64,000 bases of DNA from NCBI RefSeq assembly GCF_032884065.1, contig NC_088867.1, forward strand, positions 59,896,317 through 59,960,316, given 5' to 3'. This DNA is from Artemia franciscana (taxonomy: Eukaryota; Arthropoda; Branchiopoda; Anostraca; Artemiidae). The translations under genes and the position numbers were made by a program. Position 1 is the stretch's first letter. Each line of letters opens with the position of its first letter. The notes below the pieces were generated by a model. The model was not told where the DNA came from, made no database searches, and was given only the letters and a program-made list of their open reading frames with translations. This document shows, in pieces, positions 22,602 to 32,349 of this stretch.

Positions 22602-23630
22602 ATGGTTCAGTTCACAAAAGATGCTGTTGTTCTAGCAAAATTCAAAAACTATCTACCATGGCCATGTCGAGTGTTGGATATAATTCAGGCCAAGAACAAA
22701 AAAATATCCTATGTTGTATTTTGTTATGGAAGCCATGAAATCGTGACAACAACAGCCTCACAGCTTTCGGCCTTTGTTAACATTTCAAAGGAGGCCAAGA
22801 AGAAAAATGAATTAGGCGTTGCAAACGCTTTTGCCGAATTAGCTGATTTTCCTGATAAGCATCTCGAGATTAGTGGTTCTAGTTTACCAGATACATTGGC
22901 GAATTCAATAAATTCTGCCTTATCGGATTTGGACACGCTAAAATCCAATATCCGAAATGATATAGAAAAAGAAGTACGTGAAAAAGTTGGATTATCAAAT
23001 AGTGCGGATATAATTGATTCTATTGTTTCTCAGATTCACGACTCTATACTAGTCCAGTATTCGACCAAGTTTGATGAGATTGAAAACAAACTACGGGCTC
23101 TCCAAAACGCAAACCTAGCCCTAGAAAACAGGATTTAACAGCTTGAAACCCGTCTTGATGATATGGAGCAGGAAAACCGACAAAATCAGCTTGTATTTCA
23201 TGGTGTTGAACAAAGTGGGGGTCTTCCTATCTCTGAGTGTATATTGAATGTGATTACAGATAAAATACAAATTTCTGATTTTTCTTCGACCGCAATAGTT
23301 TCTGTATTTAAATTTCGAGCACATTTTACTGATTCGGACACGATTGTAAATGCAAAAAAGCGTCCTGCGCCTGTGTTGGTTGTGTTCAAGTCTGCTGAAA
23401 CTGCAAGAAAAGTGTTTTCATGTAAGTCAAAACTTGCTCGGTCGGAAATATTTGTTACCGAGTACCTAACATCAAAAAAGAAACAGATTCTTGACTTGGC
23501 TAAAAGTAAGCTCGGAAACAGAAATGTTTGGTCGAACAACGGGACAATTTTTGGAAAAGAGTCAGTAGGAGTGATCCGTAAAATTAGAACTATGGCTGAA
23601 GTGGTCCGTTTGCCGAATCCGACCGCATAA
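22602..23630 (+). pseudogene. LINE ORF1 with N-terminal PWWP-like domain, coiled coil and RRM-like region (one internal stop)
   Basis: A single frame runs from ATG 22602 to TAA 23630, interrupted once by TAA at 23136-23138 (probably a former CAA). Residues 6-60 carry AVVLAKFKNYLPWPCRVLD and then YVVFCYGSHEI, matching the two landmarks of HDGF-type PWWP domains (AKMKGYPHWPAR and VFFFGTHE). The following helix NELGVANAFAELADFP also matches HDGF's post-PWWP helix. Aromatic residues Y17, W20 and Y42 sit where PWWP domains form the methyl-lysine cage. Residues about 100-200 form heptad-rich helices (FDEIENKLRALQNANLALEN). The rest (NQLVFHGVEQ ... PAPVLVVFKSAETARKVF) resembles the RRM-like core of LINE ORF1 proteins, which bind RNA. 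A LINE ORF2 starts 161 bp downstream on the same strand. Assigning PWWP is by eye; the LINE context is firm. Confidence 0.75.
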
Positions 23631-23791
23631 TTTTGAGTTATGAAATTATGTTGTTGCACTACTTGTATGTTTGTTTTCCTCTTTGCATTTTATAGCCAAA
23701 ATGTCAGTTTCTTTCATGTTTATCTCTTTCTTTTTCCTTCTTCTTTCTGCCTATCAGACTTTTTTTTTTTATCATTAAATAGTCACCTTAA

Positions 23792-24296
23792 ATGAGCGTG
23801 AACAGATATGATGACGCTTTGAATGAATTTGAACAAAACCGGTTTATTCTTGGAAGCCAAGCTCGTGACACACTTGCGGGGGATGATGATTGCATCAATA
23901 ATTTTTCGCTGAATTGTCGCCCAAGTAATTATGTGAATCCGAATAATCTTTATGAGTATTCAAAACCTATGAGTGCAGATGAAAGAGCGATCGTGTTCTG
24001 GAATTGTCAAGGTCTAAGAACGGCATATTCTCCTCTATGTGAGATTTTAAGTTTACTAGATAAGAAACCGTATACTGTAGGCCTATGTGAGACATTTGTT
24101 TCTAGCAAGTCACTGCCCTGGGATTATTCTTTTCCGGGATATGTTTGCGAGCGATGAGAACGGACAACCATGGAGCGGGGCGGTCTATGTAGTTTGATAA
24201 ATGATGGTACCCAATATTGGGTTAGGGATGACCTCTCCCTGTGGCTGGAAGGTAGGATCGAAACCCTTTTCATAGAAATAAAAAATGAAGGGATTA
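23792..24296 (+). pseudogene. LINE ORF2 5' end, apurinic-type endonuclease (3' part missing)
   Basis: From ATG 23792 the frame reads ...ERAIVFWNCQGLRTAYSPL, VGLCETFVSS and, after a TGA at 24155-24157 (probably a former CGA), GGLCSLINDGTQYWVRDDLS and IETLFIEIKNEGIILGT. WNCQGL, the CETF segment and the GG..LI segment are the first blocks of the APE-like endonuclease of CR1/L2/Jockey-type LINEs. The frame leaves LINE sequence at about 24290, where it fuses to an RTE-like 3' end. The missing continuation (GDFNIDLL onward) is found in the LINE remnant at 28535-31340. Confidence 0.85.
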
Positions 24297-24662
24297 TTTT
24301 GGGTACCTGTTTGTCTGACTGTATTTCAGACAGTAAGCTGTACGAAAAATATGGTTCTGTCCCACTTTCAAGGCTTTAATGGGAGAAAGGTTGAAATGGT
24401 TAGGAAACGTTCTGCGGAGGAAAGATGACGGATTGCCAAAGTTTGTCCTTTTTTGACAAACCATTTGGGACCAAATACAAAGCAGGCTGTCCCTGGAATT
24501 ATGAGAGGAAGTTGTGAGGAAAGATTTAAGAGGAATTATAACTTTTTTAGGAGGGTTCAAAAAGGGAAGCTTTAGATAGAGATAAAGGAGGAGCAATTCT
24601 AGCTGTGCTGGCCTCTGGTGGCTTAGTGCCACAGAGAGTTGTAATTAGTAATAATTGTAGTA
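24290..24662 (+). mobile_element. RTE-like LINE 3' end fused to the upstream LINE
   Basis: Continues the family sequence CTGACTGTATTTCAGACAG, AAGCTGTACGAAAA, CAAAGTTTGTCC, AAAGCAGGCTGTCC and ends with TAATAATTGTAGTATTAGTA. Its left edge coincides with ATT(A/G)TTTTGGGTACC, a string present in both this family and the upstream LINE ORF2. Confidence 0.8.
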
Positions 24663-24664
24663 TT

Positions 24665-25597
24665 AGTAATTAAATCATTAGGCAATTCAAAGTCTCACTG
24701 TCGATACTTCGGATTAAGAGAATGTTCAGGAAGAGTTAAGCTTGACGGCATCTCCTTTTCTTTCCCTTAGTTTGTTTATACTAGTGAAGATGAAAATGAA
24801 TTGTGAATCACAAGAACTTTAGCTTAGAAGCAAAAAGGAATTCCTTTAGGAACTGACATAAATTTAGTTTTCAAAAATTTGAAAATGGGCAAGAAATTTT
24901 AAGAAATAGAGTGAACACCAAACGATCGGTGAAACACCTTTGATCAGATTTTGGTGGTGCACCGCTGAAAAATTCTTTTCCGCAACCAGGGTACATCGAC
25001 TGTAATTCCTCCTATCTTCAGCAAAATAAAATTCGACAAAGCTTCTGAGACCAATCTGGAGGAAATCTTCGCTCTGTTAGCACGTCCTACAACACGAGGG
25101 GAAAGATTTTCTGGTAGGAGCCAGGATGCCAATCAGAAATAAATACGAGAATAGATAAAGTGAGTAGTTCGTATAGAATATCTAAAAAGTAAAGCATATA
25201 CAATCTGACTCAAATATAAACGGAAATCTCCCGACAGGATCCACTATTTGTATTTTGGCTTATCAGAACTAGCTTTTAATGGCATTGCAAATAATTCTAA
25301 TATATACAATAATACTGAAGTATAACTGTGCTTAACGTGAACTAAATACATATATTGACACTAATATATTTAGAACATTCCCACAGTTTTTTATATATAA
25401 GTCTTAAATCAAATGCTGGTTTCTTACTTATGTCTTAAGCAATATGTATATTTATATATTTATTTATCTTGGAAATCATTTTTCGACTTAATTCTAGAAG
25501 CTTCTTAATTTCTGAATTCACTGATCGTCTCTGATTAAAATACTTATATTTCACCAACCGAGGGAAATACTAGAAGTATATCAATAAATAACGAGAA
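24665..25597. promoter_or_regulatory. Upstream region of AHSA1 (5' UTR/promoter interval, no motif assigned)
   Basis: About 0.9 kb between the LINE remains and the AHSA1 start codon. No TATA box at a convincing distance and no CpG island is visible. The 5' UTR and promoter must lie here or further left if the start exon is the first exon. Called only by position. Confidence 0.3.
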
Positions 25598-25677
25598 ATG
25601 GCCAAGTGGGGAGAAGGAGACCCTAGGTGGATTGTAGAAGAAAGACCTGATGCTACAAATGTGAACAATTGGCATTG
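25598..25677 (+). CDS. AHSA1: AHSA1 exon 1 (start of Aha1, N-terminal Hsp90-binding domain)
   Basis: ATG at 25598 opens MAKWGEGDPRWIVEERPDAT followed by NVNNWH and the first two bases of a Trp codon before a gtgaga donor. Human AHSA1 begins MAKWGEGDPRWIVEERADAT and NVNNWHW, so the start codon is certain. Aha1 is a cytosolic co-chaperone that binds the Hsp90 middle and N domains and stimulates its ATPase; the NxNNWHW stretch is its most conserved N-terminal motif. Intron 1 (25678-31622, phase 2) is about 5.9 kb and LINE-filled. Confidence 0.97.
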
Positions 25678-25679
25678 GT

Positions 25680-26620
25680 GAGAATCTTTGGTAAATTTGT
25701 CCTGTAACCCAAAAATTAGGCTAGAAGAGCATGAAGTAGGCTAATGTAGTTACTACTGGCCAGCTACCATATAACTAGCAAAGCAGTGCCTCATTAGACC
25801 TAGTGTTTTTGTAGTGTAGGCTATAATACTTTAGGCTAAGAAAAGGTAAATTTCTCAGCTCACATGCCATTAACATAGCTTGGAAATAGATATGCCCTTA
25901 GAACCAGGATTCTATAGTGAATCAAAGTTTAACAGCCATTTTTAGGCTATTTCAAATTTACTCCCCCCCCCCTATAATGTTCAAATATATTCCCTGAATT
26001 GTATATAGATAAATAGATAATTTTTGTGGCATTTTTTTTGCTGTTAATGTTCTTTATTATTCTTTGACTATGCATATTTAAAACTTTACATAATGTGTGT
26101 AGCTGGGAGACTGGCTTATTGACTGCATTTCAGTAATATATCAAAAATACAAAAGCAGACAGAAGAAGCTTTACAATGGTTAGGTTAGATTATGCTAGGC
26201 TATTATAAGCTTTTTTTACACTCAAAAACTAGAAATAATTTGGTCATTCATAAGAGCTCAAAAAGGGCTTAAATTTGAATTTGCAATAGGCTAGAAGCAA
26301 TTTTTATATTTTTAAAGAGTTTTGTAAAATGGCATCAAGTAGTATGTTCACTTTATTTGTAAGACAATAATATGAACAAGGAAAAATTTATCAATTTTGT
26401 TACCCATTCAAAAATGGAACAAGACCACAAGTAGAGTAAATAAACAGGAATGAGCAAAAAGTTAGGTACTATAGCCTATATATACACACAGATACTTAAG
26501 GATTAATCAAGCCTGCTGGCCTCAATTGACCAACAATTCTGTCTGATGCTTAATGAGGGCTTCAATGGGGTCAGTAATGCTGAACCAACATGACACCCAT
26601 GTTCTTTGTCCACAGGGTTA
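25680..26620. other. AHSA1 intron 1, left part
   Basis: AT-rich. From 26220 to 26385 there is a diverged copy of the arm of the foldback at 26626-27027 (CATCAAGTAGTATGTTCACTTT). Otherwise nothing recognised. Confidence 0.55.
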
Positions 26621-26625
26621 AATTA

Positions 26626-27027
26626 TGACAGTTCATATAACTGACTTACCAATAATGTGATGATCCCACTTGATGCCTTTTTTATGTTCTTAATGAATAT
26701 AATAATTGCTTCTACTGCAAATTAAAATTTAAACACTTTCTGAGCTTTTAAAAATGATGAATTTTCAATTAAAGTATGAGTTATTGCTTTTTTTACAAAT
26801 TAATGCTATGTTTTCCCAGCACCATCTTTTCTTGTAATTTTTGAAAAAAATAATGCTACATTTTCTAAGTGCTGAATTTATTTATAATAAGGTTAGGTTA
26901 AACTAGGCTAAAAAGCACTTAAATTTGAATTTGCAGTAGAAGCAAGTATTATATTTGTAAAGAACATAAAAAAGACATCAAGTGGTATGTTCACTTTATT
27001 GGTAAGTCAGTTATATGAACTGTCATG
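26626..27027. repeat. Foldback repeat, about 110-bp arms
   Basis: The left arm 26626-26735 begins GACAGTTCATATAACTGAC and includes CTTACCAATAATGTG and CACTTGATGCC. The right arm 26917-27027 is its reverse complement, ending GTCAGTTATATGAACTGTC. Loop of about 180 bp. A third, directly oriented arm copy lies at 26220-26385. Confidence 0.8.
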
Positions 27028-27069
27028 AATTAAGCTGTAATTTTGCAATTTGATCTCTGTTCATTCATT

Positions 27070-27705
27070 GCCATTTATAAATCAACTGTTCAACCTATAC
27101 TCAAACACAATTTGTCAGTATGGTATCCATTGAATAAAAAAGACAGAGCAAGGGTTAAAAAAAATACAGCAAAGAGCAACTAAGCTTGTACCTTATTTGA
27201 AACATTTGCCATATGAAAATAGACTGCATAGGCTAGGATTGCCAAGTCTTCAATTCCAAAGGGATAGGGCAGACATTATTAACACATTCTGTATAATCAA
27301 AGGCATTGATAATATAAGTACATCACAGTTCTTCACATTTAATGACACTAACAGGACCTGTTATCACCCACATAAATTGTACCCCTCACTTTCAAAAAGG
27401 AAAATAGGCCAACATTCATTTTACAGCAGGGTGTGGAAGCCATGGAATGACCTTCCACCTAAAAAATTTCTAACAGATGACATAAACAGATTCAAAACAA
27501 AACTAACAGAAACAAATTTTCAAAGTAAATGATTTTTAAATAATATATAGTATTATTTGTCAGTGTTTGTTATGGTTGTTGTTTTCATTGATTTGTATGT
27601 GTGTATTATGTTGTCAGTATTGTCATAATTTCTATTTATTATGTTAAGTGTGATAAGCTTTGAAGCTTACCATATTTGGTATTAATAAATAAATAAATAA
27701 AACTA
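27070..27705 (+). mobile_element. CR1/L2-type LINE 3' end with (TAAA)n tail
   Basis: Encodes KSTVQPILKHNLSVWYPLNK, then after a frame slip in an A-run near 27165 YLKHLPYENRLHRLGLPSLQ, QRDRADIINTFCIIKG, FYSRVWKPWNDLP and the terminal FKTKLTE before TGA at 27530-27532. The LP.E.RL..LGLP.L..RR.R.D motif is typical of the C-terminal region of CR1/L2/Jockey-like reverse transcriptases. The element ends with ATAAATAAATAAATAAA at 27686-27703. 5'-truncated and inactive. Confidence 0.85.
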
Positions 27706-27714
27706 GGAACACAG

Positions 27715-28530
27715 CTGTCTTATAACTTTTGGAGAAAAAAAAATCCAAAATGGAGATATAGCTAAAAATAGGGTATAATCAAAGCATTGTACAACCAGGC
27801 TTCAATTTGTCTCTTATATATTTTTTTTTGTTGGTGGATGAACACCATATGCTTTTCTTGCCTTTTCTCTAAAATGACTTATAATAATAATAATAATAAT
27901 AATAATTTATTTCTTACCCACAACAACACTATAAAAGTATTAAAATGTGGAGTACAAACAATTAAATACACACAAAAAAGCAAAACATACAAAAAATGAA
28001 AAGTAATGACAATAGGAATTTTTTACGTTAATACAAAAAATTAAATAAACACACAAAATAACGAACTATGAAAAAAAAATGAAAATTAGATACACACAAA
28101 AAATGAAATTCAAAAAACACAAAGAGAAAAACAAATACATACACAAAGTCAATGAAAAAAACAGATAAGACAGTGGTGAGGGGATAGGCGTGCAGAAGCT
28201 GTACTGGAGAGTTGTCTGTGAAGAATCTCCAACTTTAAAGTTATGTCAGGAACCACACTTGACCCAATAAGCATCCTTAAATAAACATTGCCTTAATGTA
28301 CAACATCATTATCACTAAACTTGATGACAAGATCCCTTGAATTTGCTCCACTACAAAACACAACAACCTTACTTTTTCTAGGATTAAATGCAGTGGTCAG
28401 TATATTTGACAGTAACCAGTATATTTGGCAGTAGCCAGTATATTTTATATTGAGGGCTAAAGTTTCTGTTGCATTGCTTGTTTGCTGTTAAATCAATTTG
28501 AAGAAAAGAGTGATTTGTTGAGAAAGTAAA
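27715..28530. other. AHSA1 intron 1, simple repeats only
   Basis: (TAA)n at 27879-27906 and A-rich sequence with repeated ACACAAAAA words up to 28160. A short triplication of CAGTATATTTG-like words lies at 28395-28445. Nothing coding recognised. Confidence 0.6.
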
Positions 28531-28534
28531 TTTG

Positions 28535-31342
28535 GGGTATTTTTATTGATAAATTTGAATTGATATTAGATAAAATTAACAATGAAAATAAAATAAATTT
28601 ATGATGGGAGATTTTAATATTGATTTACTAAAAAAATGAATAGCTCAGATTTTGTTGATATGATGGTGTCACATTTTCCTCTTGTAACTATTCCAACTCG
28701 GATTTCGCATCTTTCGGCCACCTTAATTGATAATTTCTTCGTTAATGGTGGATTACTTGAAAGATCCCAAGCAGATGTGATTGTGTCCGACGGGTTGGAT
28801 CACCTTGTTTTAATAAGTAAAATAAAGCTGAATCTGTCAAAGGAAAATAAACGGTGTGCAAGGGCATCGTTTTACCATGAAATGAAAAGTAAAAACCTAA
28901 ACAGTTTTGCAAATAAGATGGATGAAACGAATTTTTTGCATGTAATAGAGGAAAAGTGTCCAAATGCAGCATATCACCTCTTCAGTGAGATAGTGACTAA
29001 TGTAATGAATGAAACATGTCCCTTACAGAGATTTAACCCTAATAGAAATTTTCCTAAGAAACCATGGATAACAAAAGCCATTCTAGTTTCAATAAAGAAG
29101 AAAAACCAACTTTATGTGAATTATTTAATGGATCGTTCAAATGATAATTTATAAAATTCAAAAAGTTTCGGAATATTTTAAATTCAGTAAAACGGAAAGA
29201 TCAGAAACTTCATTTCCAAAATGAATTTCATGAAAATCAAGGTAATATGAAAAATACATGGAAAACAATAAATAAACTTTTGGGTAATTTTCACAGTAGG
29301 GAGGAGGTGAGAGCCATGGAGATGACAGAAGGTCGTCTTACTGATTCTCAACACATAGCGGAATTTCTGTGTGATTATTTTGCAAATGAAGGAAAAAGAC
29401 TTTGTAATCAAGCGCGGGCTAGCTTACGCACATCTGTGAGTTTTGGATCTGTTATTGAAAGACAGCCTGCAAGTGAGAATTCCTTTGAATTTGCAAGATG
29501 TTTGGAACTGGAAGTGGCACAATTCCTGGATGCGATGAAATCGATTTCTAGTGGGATGCATGAGTTTTTGCTGAAACTCATAAAAGCTGCAAAAACGAGT
29601 GTCTTACCTATCTTGACACACCTCATCAACCTTTCTCTGGATCATGGAGTCTTCCCAAAAGCACTAAAAATTGCTAGAGTGGTTCCTCTTCATAAAGGAG
29701 GGAAAAAAGATGACCCATTGAATTGAAGACCTATATCTATTCTTCCATTTTTCTCTAAGCTATATGAGAAAGTCGTACATGCACAGTTAAGTTATTATAT
29801 TGAAAAGAAAAAAATTCTAATGGATAACCAATTTGGGTTCAGAAAAGGGCTATCTACAGATATGGCAGTTCTGAAATTGGTTGATTGGATTAATGATCCA
29901 TTTGAAGCTGGTCTTATACCTGCAGCTGTGTTTTTGGATATGAGAAAAGCATTTGATATGGTGGACCACTCAGGGCTTATTCAAGTTCTTGCCTTGATTG
30001 GGGTGAGGGGTTCAAGCCTTGAGTGGTTTTCATCATATATACATGACCGGTATCAGATAGTACAGAATGGATCATTTTTATCTTCAAAAAAGAAAATAGA
30101 GTGTGGGGTCCCACAAGGGTCAATCCTGGGACCCCTCCTTTTCATCATTTTTATTGATCGAATGAAGCATTACCTGTTGGAAGCTAATGTCATCCTATTT
30201 GCAGACGACGCTTTGCTCTTTCTAGCTGCGCCTTGGCTTGATGTTTTGCATAATAAAATTCATAATGCTGTCTCTGAATTTCTAAATTTTTCTCAACAAA
30301 ATTTGTTAACCCTAAACTTTTCTAAAACTCTTTTCATGATATTCTCAAGACTTTCGTCAAGTGTTGGCAATGATCAAATCATGGTTCGAGGAAATGTGAT
30401 AAAAAGAGTAGCAACAACAAAATTTTTGGGGTTTTTAATTGATGAAAACCTGTCGTGGAAAAACCATTCAAATGCTATAGCTGAAAAATTAAGCAGAGGT
30501 CTTGGGGTGATGCGAAGAATGAAAAATCTAGTCCCAAAAAAGATTCTAAAAATGATTTATTTTTCTATATTTTATCCATATATTAGCTATGGATGCTCTA
30601 TATGGGCAAGTAATTTTGTAACATGTTTCAAAAGGGTACACAAACTTCAGAATAGAGCTGTAAAATTATTATCGGAATTTTATGAGTCTGATAATGTTCC
30701 TGATCATGAGCATTTTAAAAAGAATAAGTTAATGGATGTATCTCAAATTCGTGATTACCAGGTTGCGATTTTCTCATATAAATATTTGAATCACCTGCTC
30801 ACCCCTGCTTTTGAAAATCTTTTTACTTGTAATAGAGACCATCATGATCATAATACAAGAAAAGCTGATAACTTAACTCATGAGTTTAGGAGTACTACTC
30901 GGGCATCTTTTGTGATTCGCCATTATGGTCCCCATGTTTGGAATATTTTGCCCAAGGGTGTGAAAAATGTGCCTAGTCTTCTAGCTTTCAAGTCACGGGT
31001 AAAGAAGTTTCTTTTATCTCGTGAATAATTTTGATGTAAGCCCTGTTCCAGGTTGTCATTCTATTCAAGGCATTTCCCTGATTTACTTGCTGTTAATTTC
31101 TGTTAATTTTTTATCTGTCTTCTTCTTGTCTTTTTCCTCTTTCTCTTTTTCTCCTTTCTTCCTTCATCAGTTGAGTTTCTTTTGTATTGAGTAGCGTGAT
31201 ATGAATGTGTTTTTAATTAACTGAGGGGGTAACCTCGCTTGCCTTTACAAGCTTATTGCCTTTCTTGGCAGGCAAATGGTGAATAGTGTTTGTTTTCTTT
31301 TCTGAATAAATGTATACCTATACCTATACCTAGTACCTATAT
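28535..31342 (+). mobile_element. LINE, 5'-incomplete, with nearly intact reverse transcriptase and (TACCTA)n tail
   Basis: The element begins inside the endonuclease (FELILDKINNENK then GDFNIDLL at about 28600-28625) and continues PTRIS, SDHLV-like SDGLDHLVLIS, the RT domain, a C-terminal region, a 285-bp 3' UTR and a tail of TATACC/TACCTA repeats at 31312-31340. Breaks: a frame slip near 28600-28640, another near 29150, and TGA at 29724-29726 where related RTs have Trp or Tyr before RPIS. The content starts roughly 15-20 codons after the point where the PWWP-type LINE at 22602-24296 stops, so the two may be halves of one copy. Confidence 0.85.
29820..31028 (+). CDS. LINE reverse transcriptase, open 402-codon segment
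   Basis: This frame holds the RT fingers, palm and C-terminal domain: NQFGFRKGLSTDMAV, FLDMRKAFDMVDH with the first catalytic Asp (residue 40), GVPQGSILGPLLFIIFI, FADDALLF with the catalytic Asp pair (129-130), TKFLGFLIDENLSW, and at the end HNTRKADNL and YGPHVWNILP. All three catalytic aspartates are retained. The C-terminal HNTR...G...WN.LP pattern is that of CR1/L2/Daphne-like LINEs. Upstream coding is broken, so the protein is probably not made whole. It sits in AHSA1 intron 1, sense to the gene. Confidence 0.9.
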   Translation: MDNQFGFRKGLSTDMAVLKLVDWINDPFEAGLIPAAVFLDMRKAFDMVDHSGLIQVLALIGVRGSSLEWFSSYIHDRYQIVQNGSFLSSKKKIECGVPQGSILGPLLFIIFIDRMKHYLLEANVILFADDALLFLAAPWLDVLHNKIHNAVSEFLNFSQQNLLTLNFSKTLFMIFSRLSSSVGNDQIMVRGNVIKRVATTKFLGFLIDENLSWKNHSNAIAEKLSRGLGVMRRMKNLVPKKILKMIYFSIFYPYISYGCSIWASNFVTCFKRVHKLQNRAVKLLSEFYESDNVPDHEHFKKNKLMDVSQIRDYQVAIFSYKYLNHLLTPAFENLFTCNRDHHDHNTRKADNLTHEFRSTTRASFVIRHYGPHVWNILPKGVKNVPSLLAFKSRVKKFLLSRE

Positions 31343-31622
31343 TCTGAACAAGTGGTGCATAGAGAATAAAATAGCAGCTGTCAACCTTTTGTTTTTATAG
31401 TGGTTAGTTATGAAAAGGAGTTTTTTGCGAAAGTTATGGTGCAAACCATTAGTTAATTGCAATGATACAAAATTTGAATTAAAGTAAGACTTTTTAAATT
31501 GTCATATTTTGAAAGAATCAAATTATAAAAAAAAAAAATACAAAATCCCAAGATGGCTTCTTGTATTTAATATATTCTTATTTACACTGTTTTCTTCTCT
31601 TACAGTGATTATTTCTTTGTAG

Positions 31623-31708
31623 GACTGAGAAAGATGCAACTCCATGGTCTAAGGATAAATTGAAAAGCCTTCTGAGTAATTTAGTTATTAAAGATGAAGC
31701 TACATCAG
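31623..31708 (+). CDS. AHSA1: AHSA1 exon 2
   Basis: Acceptor tttgtag/gactg, donor g/gtaagt. It completes Trp27 and encodes TEKDATPWSKDKLKSLLSNL and VIKDEATS (residues 27-55), matching human TERDASNWSTDKLKTL. The frame is open and phases fit exons 1 and 3. A hairpin-bearing minisatellite begins about 90 bp downstream of the donor. Confidence 0.96.
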
Positions 31709-31789
31709 GTAAGTTTTTATCTTCTATGATGAGTATTATGCTAAGAAATTGCTATTATTCATTGTTTTCTTTTATGTAGGTATTTCAAA

Positions 31790-32345
31790 ATAAGTAAAAG
31801 GAAACCACCTTTTATTGTGGTTACCTTTTACTTTGAATTAAAATAAATAACATAAAATAAGTAAACCACCTTTTACTGTAGCTACCTTTTACTTTGAATT
31901 AAAATAAATAAGATGAATTTAGTAAACCACCTTTTACTGTAGTTACCTTTTACTTTGAATATAAATAAATAAAATAAGTAAACCACCTTTTACTGTAGTT
32001 ACCTTTTACATCGAATTAACATAAATAAAATAAGTAAACCACCTTTTACTGTGGTTACCTTTTACTTCGAATTAAAATAAATAAAATAAGTAAACCACCT
32101 TTTACTGTAGTTACCTTTTACATCGAATTAAAATAAATAAAATAAGTAAACCACCTTTTACTGTGGTTACCTTTTACTTCGAATTAAAATAAATAAAGCA
32201 AAATAAGTAAACCACCTTTTACTGTGGTTACCTTTTACTTCGAATTTAAATAAATAAAATGAAATAAGTAAACCACCATTTACTGTGGTTACCTTTTACT
32301 TTGAATTAAAATAAATAAAACAAAATAAGTAACCACCTCTTACTG
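31790..32345 (+). repeat. Hairpin minisatellite in AHSA1 intron 2
   Basis: Nine full units and a partial tenth, anchored by AAACCACCTTTTACTG at 31802, 31863, 31924, 31980, 32036, 32092, 32148, 32209, 32270 and (partial) 32331. Spacing is 61, 61, 56, 56, 56, 56, 61, 61, 61. Units contain AACCAC-N8-GTGGTT, which can form a hairpin, then ACCTTTTAC and GAATTAAAATAAATAAAAT. Long units carry an extra 5 bp (such as ACAAA or GCAAA). Confidence 0.93.
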
Positions 32346-32349
32346 GCAT

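Noticed and set aside
22444-22635. 63-codon frame upstream of the LINE ORF1
   Set aside because: Overlaps the ORF1 start in another frame and has no motif; more likely LINE 5' UTR.
27197-31028. The two LINE 3' regions in AHSA1 intron 1 as one element
   Set aside because: Each has its own C-terminal domain and its own tail ((TAAA)n versus (TACCTA)n), so they are separate insertions.
31790-32345. Regularly spaced repeats resembling a CRISPR array
   Set aside because: Units are contiguous tandem repeats with no unique spacers, in an intron of a eukaryotic gene.
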